Made by a program: the position numbers and the translations under genes | Part shown: positions 1-9,200 of the stretch, one piece after another | Layout of the letters: the number at the start of each line of letters is the position of its first letter | How positions within the stretch are numbered: position 1 is the first letter of the stretch | Source of the DNA: Cordylochernes scorpioides | Taxonomy: Eukaryota > Arthropoda > Arachnida > Pseudoscorpiones > Chernetidae | Reading direction: 5' to 3' | Assembly: GCA_030710605.1 (NCBI GenBank) | Contig: CP092880.1 | Span: 5,767,223 to 5,831,222 of the forward strand | Length of the DNA stretch: 64,000 bases | Notes under the pieces: model-generated | What the model saw: only the letters and a program-made list of their open reading frames with translations | Told to the model about the DNA's origin: nothing | Database searches by the model: none

Positions 1-80
1 TTTTTTTTTTTTAAAGTGGAATTTGTCCTTTATAGAAGGGAGTGTCCATCTTATGGAGTATGTTCTACTGTTTACTGCTT
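1..80. repeat. M3 (pogo/Tigger-like) MITE fragment
   Basis: After a leading T run, 'gtcctttatagaagggagtg' and 'atgttctactgt' match the right half of the M3 family seen intact elsewhere (for example 34400-34662). The left half lies outside the window. Positions 80-288 hold no feature I recognise. Confidence 0.5.
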
Positions 81-288
81 TTTCATGATGAAGTAGTGTA
101 ACCATCTCTGATATGGAGGGCAGCCATCATAGAACCAACCCAAGTACACTCATAGACCAAACTTATAGAAGTTTCATATTTTAAGCATAAACCACTCTTT
201 ATTTGCATAACAGAATATTTTCCCATACATGAAAATTAGAATGATTTCTCCTTTTTTTTTTTAATAATATAATAAAATAAAAAATTAA

Positions 289-465
289 CAGTTAAACCTG
301 TCTATAGCGCCCCCTCTAAATAGCTCCTTCCTCTCTATAGTGCCCGATTTTAAACATTAAAATGTAAACATTTTATATTAAAAGTGTCCTGTCTATAGCA
401 CCCCATCTCTATAGCACCTTACTTTGGTGAGTCCCAAGAGTGGGCGCTATAGACAGGTTTAACTG
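289..465. mobile_element. M2 MITE (pogo/Tigger-like)
   Basis: Terminal inverted repeats start CAGTTAAACCTGTCTATAG and end with the complement, finishing ...GGTTTAACTG. About 177 bp with no coding capacity. CAGT ends with TA targets are typical of the pogo/Tigger group. Related copies lie at 10906, 16330, 18570, 24291 and 41861. Confidence 0.8.
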
Positions 466-651
466 CATATGCTAAAAGTTAAAACAACTTCCTTAAGTTT
501 TGTCCATGAGTGTAAATGGCTGAAGTGGGATGTACTGTAAAAGCTGGCGACAGCAATGTTTCCAACTAAACATCACAAGGCCTCTAATCATTAAACTGTC
601 CACACATTCTCCAAATGGAAAAAGATTTGTCACTATATCACTGAATAGGGA

Positions 652-895
652 TACAAGAAAATAAGACCTAATCCAAATAATTTAATAGTATGTGATGTTT
701 CGGCAACAGCATTGTCACCATCATCAGACAAAAAAATAAATTTTCCAAGCTTGTTCTAACTTTTTTCTAAAAAAAATATTCTTTTGTCTGATGATGGTAA
801 CAACGCTGTTACCGAAACACCACACACTATTTATATATTTGGATTTGGTCTTATTACCTTGTATCTATAATCTATAATCCAAATTGTGCTTTATC
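652..895. mobile_element. M1 palindromic MITE copy
   Basis: Left arm (complement of the core) and right arm form a long inverted repeat. The right arm at 788-818 carries CTGATGA, a GGTAACA/TGTTACC hairpin and GAAAC, followed by 'acc' instead of 'gtc'. The outer end reads into 'ataatccaaattgtgcttta'. Confidence 0.75.
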
Positions 896-909
896 ACCAA
901 ATAGGGATG

Positions 910-1125
910 ATAAGGCACAATTTGGATTATAGATTATAAACACAAGGTAATAAGACCAAATGCAAATAAATAGTGTGTGACGTTTCAGTAACAGCATTGT
1001 TACCATAATCAGACAATGATTCAGTACTTTTGTCCGAAGATGGTAATAACGCTGTTACCGAAACGTCACACACTATTTATTTATTTGAATTTGGTTTCAT
1101 TACCTTGTGTTGTACCGAATTGGGA
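910..1125. mobile_element. M1 palindromic MITE copy
   Basis: Starts GATAAGGCACAATTTGG. The left arm holds the reversed core at about 978-1012 and the right arm holds CCGAAGA...GAAACGTC from 1028. It sits directly beside the 652-895 copy, so two elements are abutted. 1126-1389 is unclassified intronic sequence. Confidence 0.75.
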
Positions 1126-1389
1126 TAAAAATCTCAAAATATAATCTGAAAGTATCAGTAAACAGCTTTCACAAAGATCAACATTGGAATATTACCTCTT
1201 TTACATTCCATTAATTCAACATATGTAATTTGATCCACAGTTCCAGTTTATATTTGTTTATATAGAGTAGTCTCACATGTGGGACATTAGGAATTGAAAC
1301 ATGGCCCAACCAAGCCTCTCCTGGTGTACTTAGTAAGAGACTACATCACTTTTTAATATATTTTTTCAAATCCCAATCAGGCTATTTTC

Positions 1390-1800
1390 TTTTTCTTTCT
1401 TATCTTTACTCAACAATCATATTAGGGTATCAAGCTTGTAGAGCTTGTTGATGGTGTCTGCTGGGGATGTGTCTTCTTCTTTCTTATCTCCACGCAATCA
1501 TATCAGGGTATCAAGCTTGTAGAGCTTGTTGTTGGTGTCTGCTGGGGATGTGTCTTCTTCCTTCTTATCTCCACTCAATCATATCAGGGTATCAAGCTTG
1601 TAGAGCTTGTTGATGGTGTCTGCTGGGGATGTGTCTTCTTCTTTCTTATCTCCACTCAATCATATCAGGGTATCAAGCTTGTAGAGCTTGTTGATGGTGT
1701 CTGCTGGGGATGTGTCTTATTCTTTCTTATCTCCACGCAATCATATTAGGGTATCAAGCTTATAGAGCTTGTTGATGGTGTCTGCTGGGGATGTGTTTTC
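1390..1800. repeat. 81-bp tandem repeat, about 5 copies (RepA end)
   Basis: The motif 'tatcagggtatcaagcttg' recurs at about 1420, 1501, 1582, 1663 and 1744, an exact 81-bp spacing. Each unit is the terminal part of RepA ('cttatctccactcaatcata' ... 'tgtctgctggggatgtg'), which occurs dispersed at 6287, 12150, 21355, 26010 and 35700. Confidence 0.9.
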
Positions 1801-1803
1801 TTT

Positions 1804-1915
1804 CTTATCCCTAGTACACGTGGTCAGGCCATGATAAACATGTGAGTAGAAGTAGGCAACTGCTTTTACTGTAAGTGCACCCCAAGTCTACACAAAGCGG
1901 TTCAACTTTGCACTT
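1804..1915 (-). mobile_element. tRNA-derived SINE fragment
   Basis: Starts 'ttatccctagtacacgtggt' and runs to 'caactttgcacttaaaaatg', matching the 3' half of the SINE seen complete at 45493-45790. The tRNA-like head is missing. RepA-like sequence follows to about 2160. Confidence 0.7.
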
Positions 1916-2154
1916 AAAAATGTGGGGATGGATTAGTCAATACAGTCAATAATATGACTATTTTCTTTAATTTAGTCAACTATAATTCACCACTGACTTA
2001 ATTCAAACATCTCTATTCTTTTCTTTCTTATCTCCACTCAATCATATCAGGGTATCAAGCTTGTAGAGCTTGTTGATGGTGTCTGGGTGAAGTAGGATGT
2101 GTCTGCCTTTGTCATTAAGACTGGGAGCACTACTCAGTTGCAGGCCACTAACTT

Positions 2155-2335
2155 AGCATGCTCCAATGGCTCCCGATTCTTGCAAAAGTCCAACCCCACC
2201 AGCAAGTGCAAGTAACCAAACAGGGCTCTGGCACATTTGTAAGTGCAAAGTCAAACTGCTTTTCACATGTGTAGACATGTGGTGTACTTACAGTAAAAGC
2301 AGTCGCTAACTACCCACCATGATTATCATGGCTTT
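2155..2335 (+). mobile_element. tRNA-derived SINE fragment
   Basis: Body and tail of the SINE ('ctccaatggctcccgattct' through 'ccatgattatcatggc'). The Pol III promoter head is absent because RepA sequence (2025-2155) precedes it directly. Confidence 0.7.
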
Positions 2336-2379
2336 GAGATAAGAAAGATGATGAAATGTCTGCCTCTGTGTTATACCTT

Positions 2380-2915
2380 TTATCATGTATATCAGGATTC
2401 AGACAATAACTCTGAAAGATATTACAGTGACCTTTATTGAAGACACACGAGATAACCAATATACACTCATGGACAAAACTTAAGGAAGTTGTACCTTTTA
2501 GCATGTATATCAGGATTCAGACAATAACTCTGAAAGATATTACAGTGACCTTTATTGAAGACACACGAGATAACCAATATACACTCATGGACAAAACTTA
2601 AGGAAGTTGTACCTTTTAGCATGTATATCAGGATTCAGACAATAACTCTGAAAGATATTATAGTGACCTTTATTGAAGACACACGAGATAACCAATATAC
2701 ACTCATGGACAAAACTTAAGGAAGTTGTACCTTTTAGCATGTATATCAGGATTCAGACAATAACTCTGAAAGATATTATAGTAACCTTTATTGAAGACAC
2801 ACGAGATAACCAAGTGTGAACAAAATTGACTCTGTCTCCTTCAAAAAAATAATAGCCAACCAGAGACATTAGAATATGAAACTTTCTTTAATTTTGTCTC
2901 CATGAGTATATTTTT
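2380..2915. repeat. 118-bp tandem repeat of an M4 MITE end
   Basis: 'acactcatggacaaaactta' recurs at 2463, 2581 and 2699, giving a 118-bp period over about 3.5 units. Each unit is the terminal half of the Tc1/mariner-like M4 element. The array ends near 2830 and a degenerate opposite end ('ttgtctccatgagtat') follows by 2915. Confidence 0.85.
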
Positions 2916-2949
2916 AGCTTTACAAGCTTTAAGTGTATCTCATTTATCA

Positions 2950-3490
2950 AGTAAACACAAGGTAATAAGACCCAATCCAAATAAATAGTGTGTTAGGTCG
3001 GATTTGGTCTTATTACCTTGTGTTTATAATCTACTAGCCGAATGACCCGGTCAACGCCCGTGTTTTGCCCGATTGAATGTTTTGATTCAAATACTATTTG
3101 TTACAATTATAAATTGGCGCCTTAAATAATTGCATATGTTAGTTAATCACTATAGCCTATGTGCTTTATCTGTCTATGTACTGTTGGCTTCCGTAGGCGG
3201 TCTCTTACTGGGAAAAAGAAAGAGAGGATTCCATTTGGTTATTATCTAATATATGCATTTATTTAGGGAGCGACCCGCTCCAACACAATAGTTACAAAAA
3301 CGAAATAGCGAGTGGGGGGGGGGGGGGGGGGGGGGGGGACAAAGGTGGCGTGACCGTAGCCAACCAATAGGAGGGCGCCATTCCAAAAAAAAAAAGCAAA
3401 TGGTGTCAGAGATGAAAACTGATGACTGATTGATTAGGAGATGAGGAATGACGCTCGTAACTGTATATAGAATAATCCAAATTGTGGCCT
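2950..3490. mobile_element. M1 MITE interrupted by a Helitron
   Basis: M1 sequence runs from 'aaacacaaggtaataagacc' to 'tgtttataatcta' at 3033. It resumes at 3472 with 'ataatccaaattgtgg'. The intervening 438 bp is the inserted element described next. Confidence 0.7.
3034..3471 (-). mobile_element. Non-autonomous Helitron (reverse orientation)
   Basis: On the - strand the element starts near TTCTATATACAG and ends with GACCCGG... hairpin sequence and CTAG. On the + strand CTAG is at 3034-3037. It encodes no Rep/helicase. It contains a run of 25 Gs at 3314-3338. The M1 element continues on both sides, which fixes the boundaries to within one or two bases. Confidence 0.6.
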
Positions 3491-3569
3491 TTTCATTGAA
3501 ATACATATTAAATTATAAAAAAAATATTAAATTTGATTTATTTTTATCCACACAATCAAAACATTTCCT

Positions 3570-3665
3570 TGCAGCAATGATTCACCACTGATGAGTCAGG
3601 TCCTCCCATTGCTGTAGAAACTGTAGGTTTTGTCAACTCCATAGCTGCTGTTGTCTTTCTATTCA
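3570..3665. repeat. M5 foldback fragment
   Basis: 'ttcaccactgatgagtcagg' followed by 'tcctcccattgctgtagaaa' resembles the centre of the M5 foldback element found whole at 20229-20368 and 32570-32700. The flanks 3490-3570 and 3665-3800 hold nothing I recognise. Confidence 0.4.
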
Positions 3666-3804
3666 CAATAAAGTCTATCTCTCAAGATTCTATATTGATT
3701 CCATTACTCAATTATTCATCATTATAAAAAGAAAGAAAAATTGTTCTAAATTCAAAACAAGGTAAATTTTCTCTATCAATCTCTTGATGGTAAGTTCTTT
3801 TTAT

Positions 3805-4150
3805 CTCCCAGGCTTTTACCCACTGTTGTTGTCGTGTCCAATGAAGAGCCTCAGATGTCTCCATACATCTCTATCACAGCAGTCGCAATGTTCTCTATCT
3901 TGGGTGTGTAAAGCTGCTGCTCTGGGTCCATGTCAATTTTCTGTTGTTGTTGTCGTGTCCAATGAAGAGCCTCAGATGTCTCCATGCATCTCTATCACAT
4001 CAGCAGCAATGTCCACTATCTTGGGTGTGTAAAGCTGCTGCTCTGGGTCCATGTCAATTTTCTGTTGTTGTTGTTGTGTCCAATGAAGATCAGATGTCTC
4101 CATACATCTCTATCACAGCAGCAGCAATGTCCACTATCTTGAGTGTGTAA
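3805..4150 (-). repeat. Tandem retrotransposon 3' tails (about 3 units)
   Basis: On the - strand each unit reads from 'acacccaagatagtggacat' through 'ggagacatctgaggctcttc' to a (ACA)n tail. Three head-to-tail copies of the 3' end of the non-LTR element next door. The same 3' end founded the satellite at 46-52.6 kb. Confidence 0.8.
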
Positions 4151-4338
4151 AGCTGCTGCTCTGGGTCTAAGTCAATTTTCTGCAAGGCTGCGGCCATTGC
4201 TGGACATGAGAATATGTGGGTAGGTGTTAGTTCCACACCAGGACAATTGTTACATGTCCTATAAGTTCTTATGCCATCTGGATGTATTGTCATTCCTTTA
4301 TAGTGTTTTGTTCTAAGTCTTGTTATAGTTTTTGTCAT
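4090..4338 (-). pseudogene. Non-LTR retrotransposon ORF2 C-terminus, 5'-truncated
   Basis: An 82-codon - strand reading frame contains a Cys/His knuckle: RTCNNCPG, then H, then FSCPAM (pattern C-x2-C-x8-H-x4-C). It ends IEMYGDI-stop just before the (ACA)n-type tail. This C-terminal knuckle plus short tail is typical of Jockey/R1-like elements of arthropods. Endonuclease and reverse transcriptase are missing, so it is a dead 5'-truncated copy. The same C-terminus lies in frame at the start of each unit of the 46-52.6 kb satellite. Confidence 0.75.
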
Positions 4339-4499
4339 ATTTCTTTCAGAGTTTATTTCACATATTTGATCTTATTTTTTGTTTATTTATCTTGTATTTT
4401 GCCAAAGTATCAGCGTCAAATACTTTGATTACCCACTCAAAGAAATAAAATAACTTACTGAATAAAACAGTGTAACAGTACTGTGTGTTTATATAACAG

Positions 4500-4560
4500 T
4501 AGATATTATTTTTCATCGCAGTAAGGACAGTAGAAGTATGTTTTGTTTATAAAAGAAAAT
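4500..4560. repeat. M5 foldback fragment
   Basis: 'ttcatcgcagtaaggacagt' followed by 'agaagtatgttttgtttata' matches one arm of the foldback at 32007-32180. It is cut off by the SINE poly-T junction at about 4561. Confidence 0.55.
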
Positions 4561-4868
4561 TTTTTTTTTTGCTTATCCCTAGTACACATGGTACAGGCCA
4601 TGGTAATCATGGTGGGTAGTTAGCGACTGCTTTTACTGTAAGCGCACCACATGTCTACACATGTGAAAAGCAGTTCGACTTTGCACTTACAAATGTGCCA
4701 GAGCCCCGTTTGGTTACTTGCACTCGCTGGTGGGGTTGGACTTTTGCAAGAATCGGGGGCCATTGGAGCATTTTTTTTTTAAACAGAAAAAAGTGTCCAA
4801 TGAGGGAATCGAACCCAGGTCGTAGTGGTCGAAAACCAAACAGTTTAACCAGTCTTCCACCGACCCCC
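4561..4868 (-). mobile_element. tRNA-derived SINE, near full length
   Basis: Read on the - strand: a tRNA-like head ending in a B-box-like GGTTCGATTCCC, then T-rich linker, conserved body ('cccccgattcttgcaaaagt') and tail 'ctagggataagc' with an A run. About 308 bp. Pol III internal promoter boxes are expected for this class; A-box assignment is weaker than B-box. Confidence 0.8.
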
Positions 4869-4911
4869 ATAAAAGAAACATTCATGATTAAATTATTTCA
4901 TTTTTTATACA

Positions 4912-5050
4912 GTAAAACCTCGCTAATACGAACCTCAGGTATAGCGAACCTTCCCTTATAACAAACCTAAGGCAATTCCCAATTCCATTCCATTGAAAAT
5001 ACCATCGTTTTAATGAACTTTGTGATTTTTAAAATAGCGAACTACCCCCT
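4912..5050. mobile_element. Tigger/pogo-like MITE fragment
   Basis: Starts CAGTAAAACCTCGCTAATAC with internal 'atagcgaac' repeats, a pattern typical of Tigger-type terminal repeats. The right terminus is not visible because an M1 element begins at about 5055. Confidence 0.5.
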
Positions 5051-5054
5051 ATAA

Positions 5055-5238
5055 TCACAAGGTAATAAGACCAAATTCAAATGAATAAATAGTGTGTGAC
5101 GTTTCGGTAACAGCGTTGTTACCATCTTCAGTACAAGATTCAGTACTTTTGTCTGAAGATGGTAACAACGTTGTTACCGAAACGTCACACACTATTTATT
5201 TATTTGGATTTGGTCTTATTACCTTGTGTTTATAATCC
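5055..5238. mobile_element. M1 palindromic MITE copy with intact core
   Basis: Left arm GACGTTTCGGTAACAGCG at about 5098. Right arm at 5153-5186 with CTGAAGA, hairpin, GAAACGTC and flanking TGT/ACA. One of the best-preserved hammerhead-like copies. 5240-5440 is unclassified AT-rich intron. Confidence 0.8.
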
Positions 5239-5442
5239 TTAGGGGTCTCATGTATATTTCTGAAAAAACAGGATTTTTTTTCCCTTAGAACCTTTAAAAG
5301 GTTAAAATAAAAGAATTAGCAATTAAAAGAATATAGGATTTTTTGCTTTTGCAAGTTTGATATACTGAGAAATCATTACCTATATTGAAGCTTGTGTCTG
5401 TGTAGGTTTATTGAAGTGTATGCAAAATAAGCAGATTACACT

Positions 5443-5577
5443 TTTTTTTTGCTTATCCCTAGTACACGTGGTACAGGTCATGATAAACATGGTGGGTAGT
5501 TAGCGATTGCTTTTACTGTAAGCGCACCACATGTCTACACATGTGATAAGCAGTTCGACTTTGCACTTACAAATGTG
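5443..5577 (-). mobile_element. tRNA-derived SINE fragment
   Basis: T run, then 'ttatccctagtacacgtggt' through 'ttcgactttgcacttacaaa'. Only the 3' half of the SINE. 5578-6048 is intronic sequence without a recognised feature. Confidence 0.75.
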
Positions 5578-6048
5578 CAGATTACACATGCTATGTCTTT
5601 GTAGTAACTCTATGTTGGCACTAGGGGGTACAGTGTAGTTTCACTGCCCCTCCTTATATATGCACCTTGGGAAAACCAACCACTACACTTATAATATTGG
5701 ATTCCTTAACACTTGTCTTTTGCCCATAGGATTTACTATCTGTAATCCAAAAGCAGTAAAAAATTTTTTTTTTTACTTATCCTTTTATTAGTCTAAATTA
5801 GACAAGATCTTAGAGGTCATGCTCATAAAGAAGTTCAAGAACTCTTCTTGGTTCTCTGTACAGGGATCCTTTGTCCTTTCCAATACAATTTAGTATATAT
5901 TGGGGAGTGGTCTCTTCAGTTTTGCACCTAGTGCACATGGGGAAGCTTTCAGTAAAATTTAAATCCAACCACCTAATCCAAAACATCTACCCATCCATCT
6001 CTCAGAAAAGCTTCGGTTGTTAACCAATCTGTGTGTGTGGATCCACAG

Positions 6049-6254
6049 AAGGATTCCGCCCTCGTGGAGGCAGGCTGGCACGCCGGGCACGCTCCTTCAA
6101 GGACGACATCTTGGTCAAAATCAACCAAATGCGGACACCATCTGGTACCAGGTCGTCTGGGTCTCCCAAGAGCAAGAAGAAAGGTGGCAGCAAGTTGTTG
6201 GCTGCTAACGGGGACCTGGAGACGCCGCCATCTCTGGGGAAAACTGTCAGTAAG
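6049..6254 (+). CDS. RAPGEF1: RAPGEF1 exon 1 of window (N-terminal basic region)
   Basis: Acceptor 'gtgtggatccacag' precedes 6049 and donor AAG|GTAGGT follows 6254. It enters in the second base of a codon and leaves in phase 0. It encodes a basic Ser-rich stretch with SFKDDILVKINQMRTPSG and KSKKKGG, resembling the C3G N-terminal segment with SFTMKLMDKFHSPKIKRTPS. Similarity is weaker than in the later exons, so it rests partly on frame, splice sites and order. It is followed by an intron of 8.4 kb. Confidence 0.75.
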
Positions 6255-9200
6255 GTAGGTCGCAGCAATTCCTCTCATCTATATGGTATATCTTCTTTCT
6301 TTCTTATCTCCACCCAATCATATCAGGGTATCAAGCTTGTAGAGCTTGACAACCATCATGACTAGGTGAAGTAGAATGCATCTGCCTTTGTCATTAAGAC
6401 TGGGAGCACCACTCAGTGGCAGGCCGACTTAGCTCCAAAAGAAATGTCTGCCTCTGACATTCGAAACAGACACCATGTGCAGCCGCTCCTAACATGGAGT
6501 ACAAACGCTGTTCATCCTGTATCCCTGGATTAAGAGCTCTTACAGGGTACTATCAGCCCGGGCCAGCTGAGCCCAGGTTTTTTAGTGAACATGTTACTGC
6601 TCCCCCTCATCCTTTTTCATCCGGGCTTGGGACTGGCAAAGGCAGAGTTAATGGTATGTATGGTATAATATTACTGAACATCAGAAATAGACAGCATCAA
6701 ACAACACTAACAAGATTTAGAACAGGCCATCTCAAGCCATTGAAGATAGAAAATAACAACAAAATCTACCCCACTTGCCCAAAATGTAGCTTGGCACCTG
6801 CAGCTCCAGAACACATTTTTGCTTGCATTAGATGCACTAAACAGGACCTTTGGGAGAGGCCGCTGCTCATCATAAAACAGCTGGAGGAGCATGAACTCAT
6901 GGAATTCGTGTAATCTTTACACAAGGGGATAAGAAACAACGACATGGTATAATATGGCAATATGGTATGTAACAGACAACACCTAGTTACCTAATCATTA
7001 AAAAAAAATGTCCAGCATTGATTGCCCTGAACTGTTTTCCAAGGCTCTTTTTTACTTTGGCTTTTAGATTGAGGAACCTTACTGACTGAACCCATGTTTC
7101 ATTGAATGTGACAATATTTCCAAGTATCTCTACAACCCTCCCTAGCCAACAAGCTCCATGGGATGCTTGTCAATCATCGCTGGACTCCGCTAGGAGGTGA
7201 CCACAGGTGCTAGGGGTTCTTAGAATGTTATCTACAGATAAGAAACAAGATACCTCGGCGGCTAAACAACTTATCAAGATAATAAAAACATAAATGCTGT
7301 TTTTAATTGACTCTCTATCTTCCTTTAAATATTTTAAAAATTTTATTGGATAACTTAAAGGTAAATACCACCTAAACACAAGGTAATATGATCAAATCCA
7401 AATAAATAAATAGCGTGTGACGTTTCGGTAACAGCGTTATTACCATCTTCAAACAAAAGTACTGAAGTTACTGAAATGTCACACACTATATATTTGGATT
7501 TGGTCTTATTACCTTGTGTTTATAATCTATAATCCAAATTGTGCCTTATCATAAATATCCCCTCTTATAATAAATTGATTTTTTTGTAAATTTGCGCTTA
7601 CTTTATTTATAAACTAAGACAATATTCTCAATGAAACAGCCCAGATACACTCAGAATTCATCTTGGTGGTCTTGATAAATTTATTTCCTTGTGTTTAAAA
7701 GAAAGTACTCATTGTGAAAACACAAGGTAGTAAGCCTAAATCCATATAAACAAATAAATAATCTTTTATTGCCGGTCCCAAGCTTGGTAGAAAAAGGAGG
7801 AAGGGGAGCAGTAACAAGCTCACTAAAAAACCTGGGTTCAGCTGGCCATGCTGATAGTACCCTGTAAGGGCTCCTAATCCAGGGATACAGGATGAGCAGC
7901 GTTTGTACTCCATGTTAGGAACGGCTGCACATGGCGTCTTTTACGCATGTCAGAGGCGGCCATTTCTTTTGGAGCTAAGTCGGCCTGCCACTGAATAGTG
8001 CTCCCAGTCTTAATGACAAAGGCAGACACATTCTACTTCACCTAATCATGATGGTTTTCAAATCTCACCAATAATCTTTTTACCTTGTGTTTTTAATCTC
8101 TACTCATGGACAAAACATAAGGAAGTTATACCTTTTAGCATGTATATCAGGATTCAGACAATAACTCTGAAAGATATTACAGTGACCTTTATTGATGACA
8201 CACGAGATAACCAAGTGTGAACAAAATTGCCTCTGTCTCCTTAAAAAAATAGATGAGCGGTGATATCAAAATATGAAACTTGATAAGGCATAATTTGGAA
8301 TATCTATATATATAAAAATGAATGTTTGTTTGTTTGTTTGTATGTATTGTATACAAATTCGCAGTAGTTCACTAATTCAAACCAAAATTTCCATACATAG
8401 GTAAAAAAATACGGGGAAGACGATAGGCTATTTTAAAAAATATATAAATCAATTATTAAAACTATATATTCAAATTATTCTTCTTAGCTCGCGAGCAGCG
8501 CCTCTAGCGGTGAAGATGGGAGGTAATATCAGCTGACCTAATGTACATGTAAAGTTTGAAGCGGGACGTTTCACAAGAGTGACATCCACGGCGCCAATTT
8601 ATAATTGTAACGAATAGTGTTTGAATAAAACATTTAATCGGGTAAACCCGGGCATTGCCCGGGTCATTCGTCTAGTAGATTTGGTCTTATTACCTTGTGT
8701 TTAAAATATGAAACTTGTTTAAGCTTTGTCTATGAGTGTATAATCCAAATTGTACCTAATTTTAGTTAACAAGTTACTTTTGAGTTGACAAAGGTGTTCA
8801 GGTTATCTATGGAAGTTTTCACTCTGAGCTGTGTTGGCTCCCAGTACTGTGGTAGCACATGTGGTACTGAATAGCGGAGAACACAATGGCTGGGAGATAG
8901 CTGTAATTTGATTCCAAGGCATGCCTCACTTTAAATAGACACCTCTCTTGGAGAGATAATACTAAGTTCTCTTTCCCTTATACTTTTTATATATCTATCT
9001 CTATACAGTAGAACATACTTCTTGAGAGGACACTCATGCTAGAGGACATCTCTCTACAAAGGACAGTTATTCTTTGCAAAATTACCATTTTTTTGCTATT
9101 TAGGAATGATAAGGCACAATTTGGATTATAGATTATAAATGTCACACACTATGTATTTATTTGGATTTGGTCTTATTACCTTGTGTTTACTATTTAGGAA

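Noticed and set aside
3314-3338. Run of 25 Gs as a regulatory G-quadruplex
   Set aside because: A single homopolymer inside a Helitron with no promoter context; length is also likely imprecise because of sequencing.
4090-4338. Host zinc-knuckle protein
   Set aside because: Stop codon followed directly by an (ACA)n-type tail and tandem 3' ends shows it is a 5'-truncated non-LTR element.
6494-6913. A 139-codon gene after exon 1
   Set aside because: The first half is RepA read through and the second half is a truncated retrotransposon C-terminus that occurs many times in the window.
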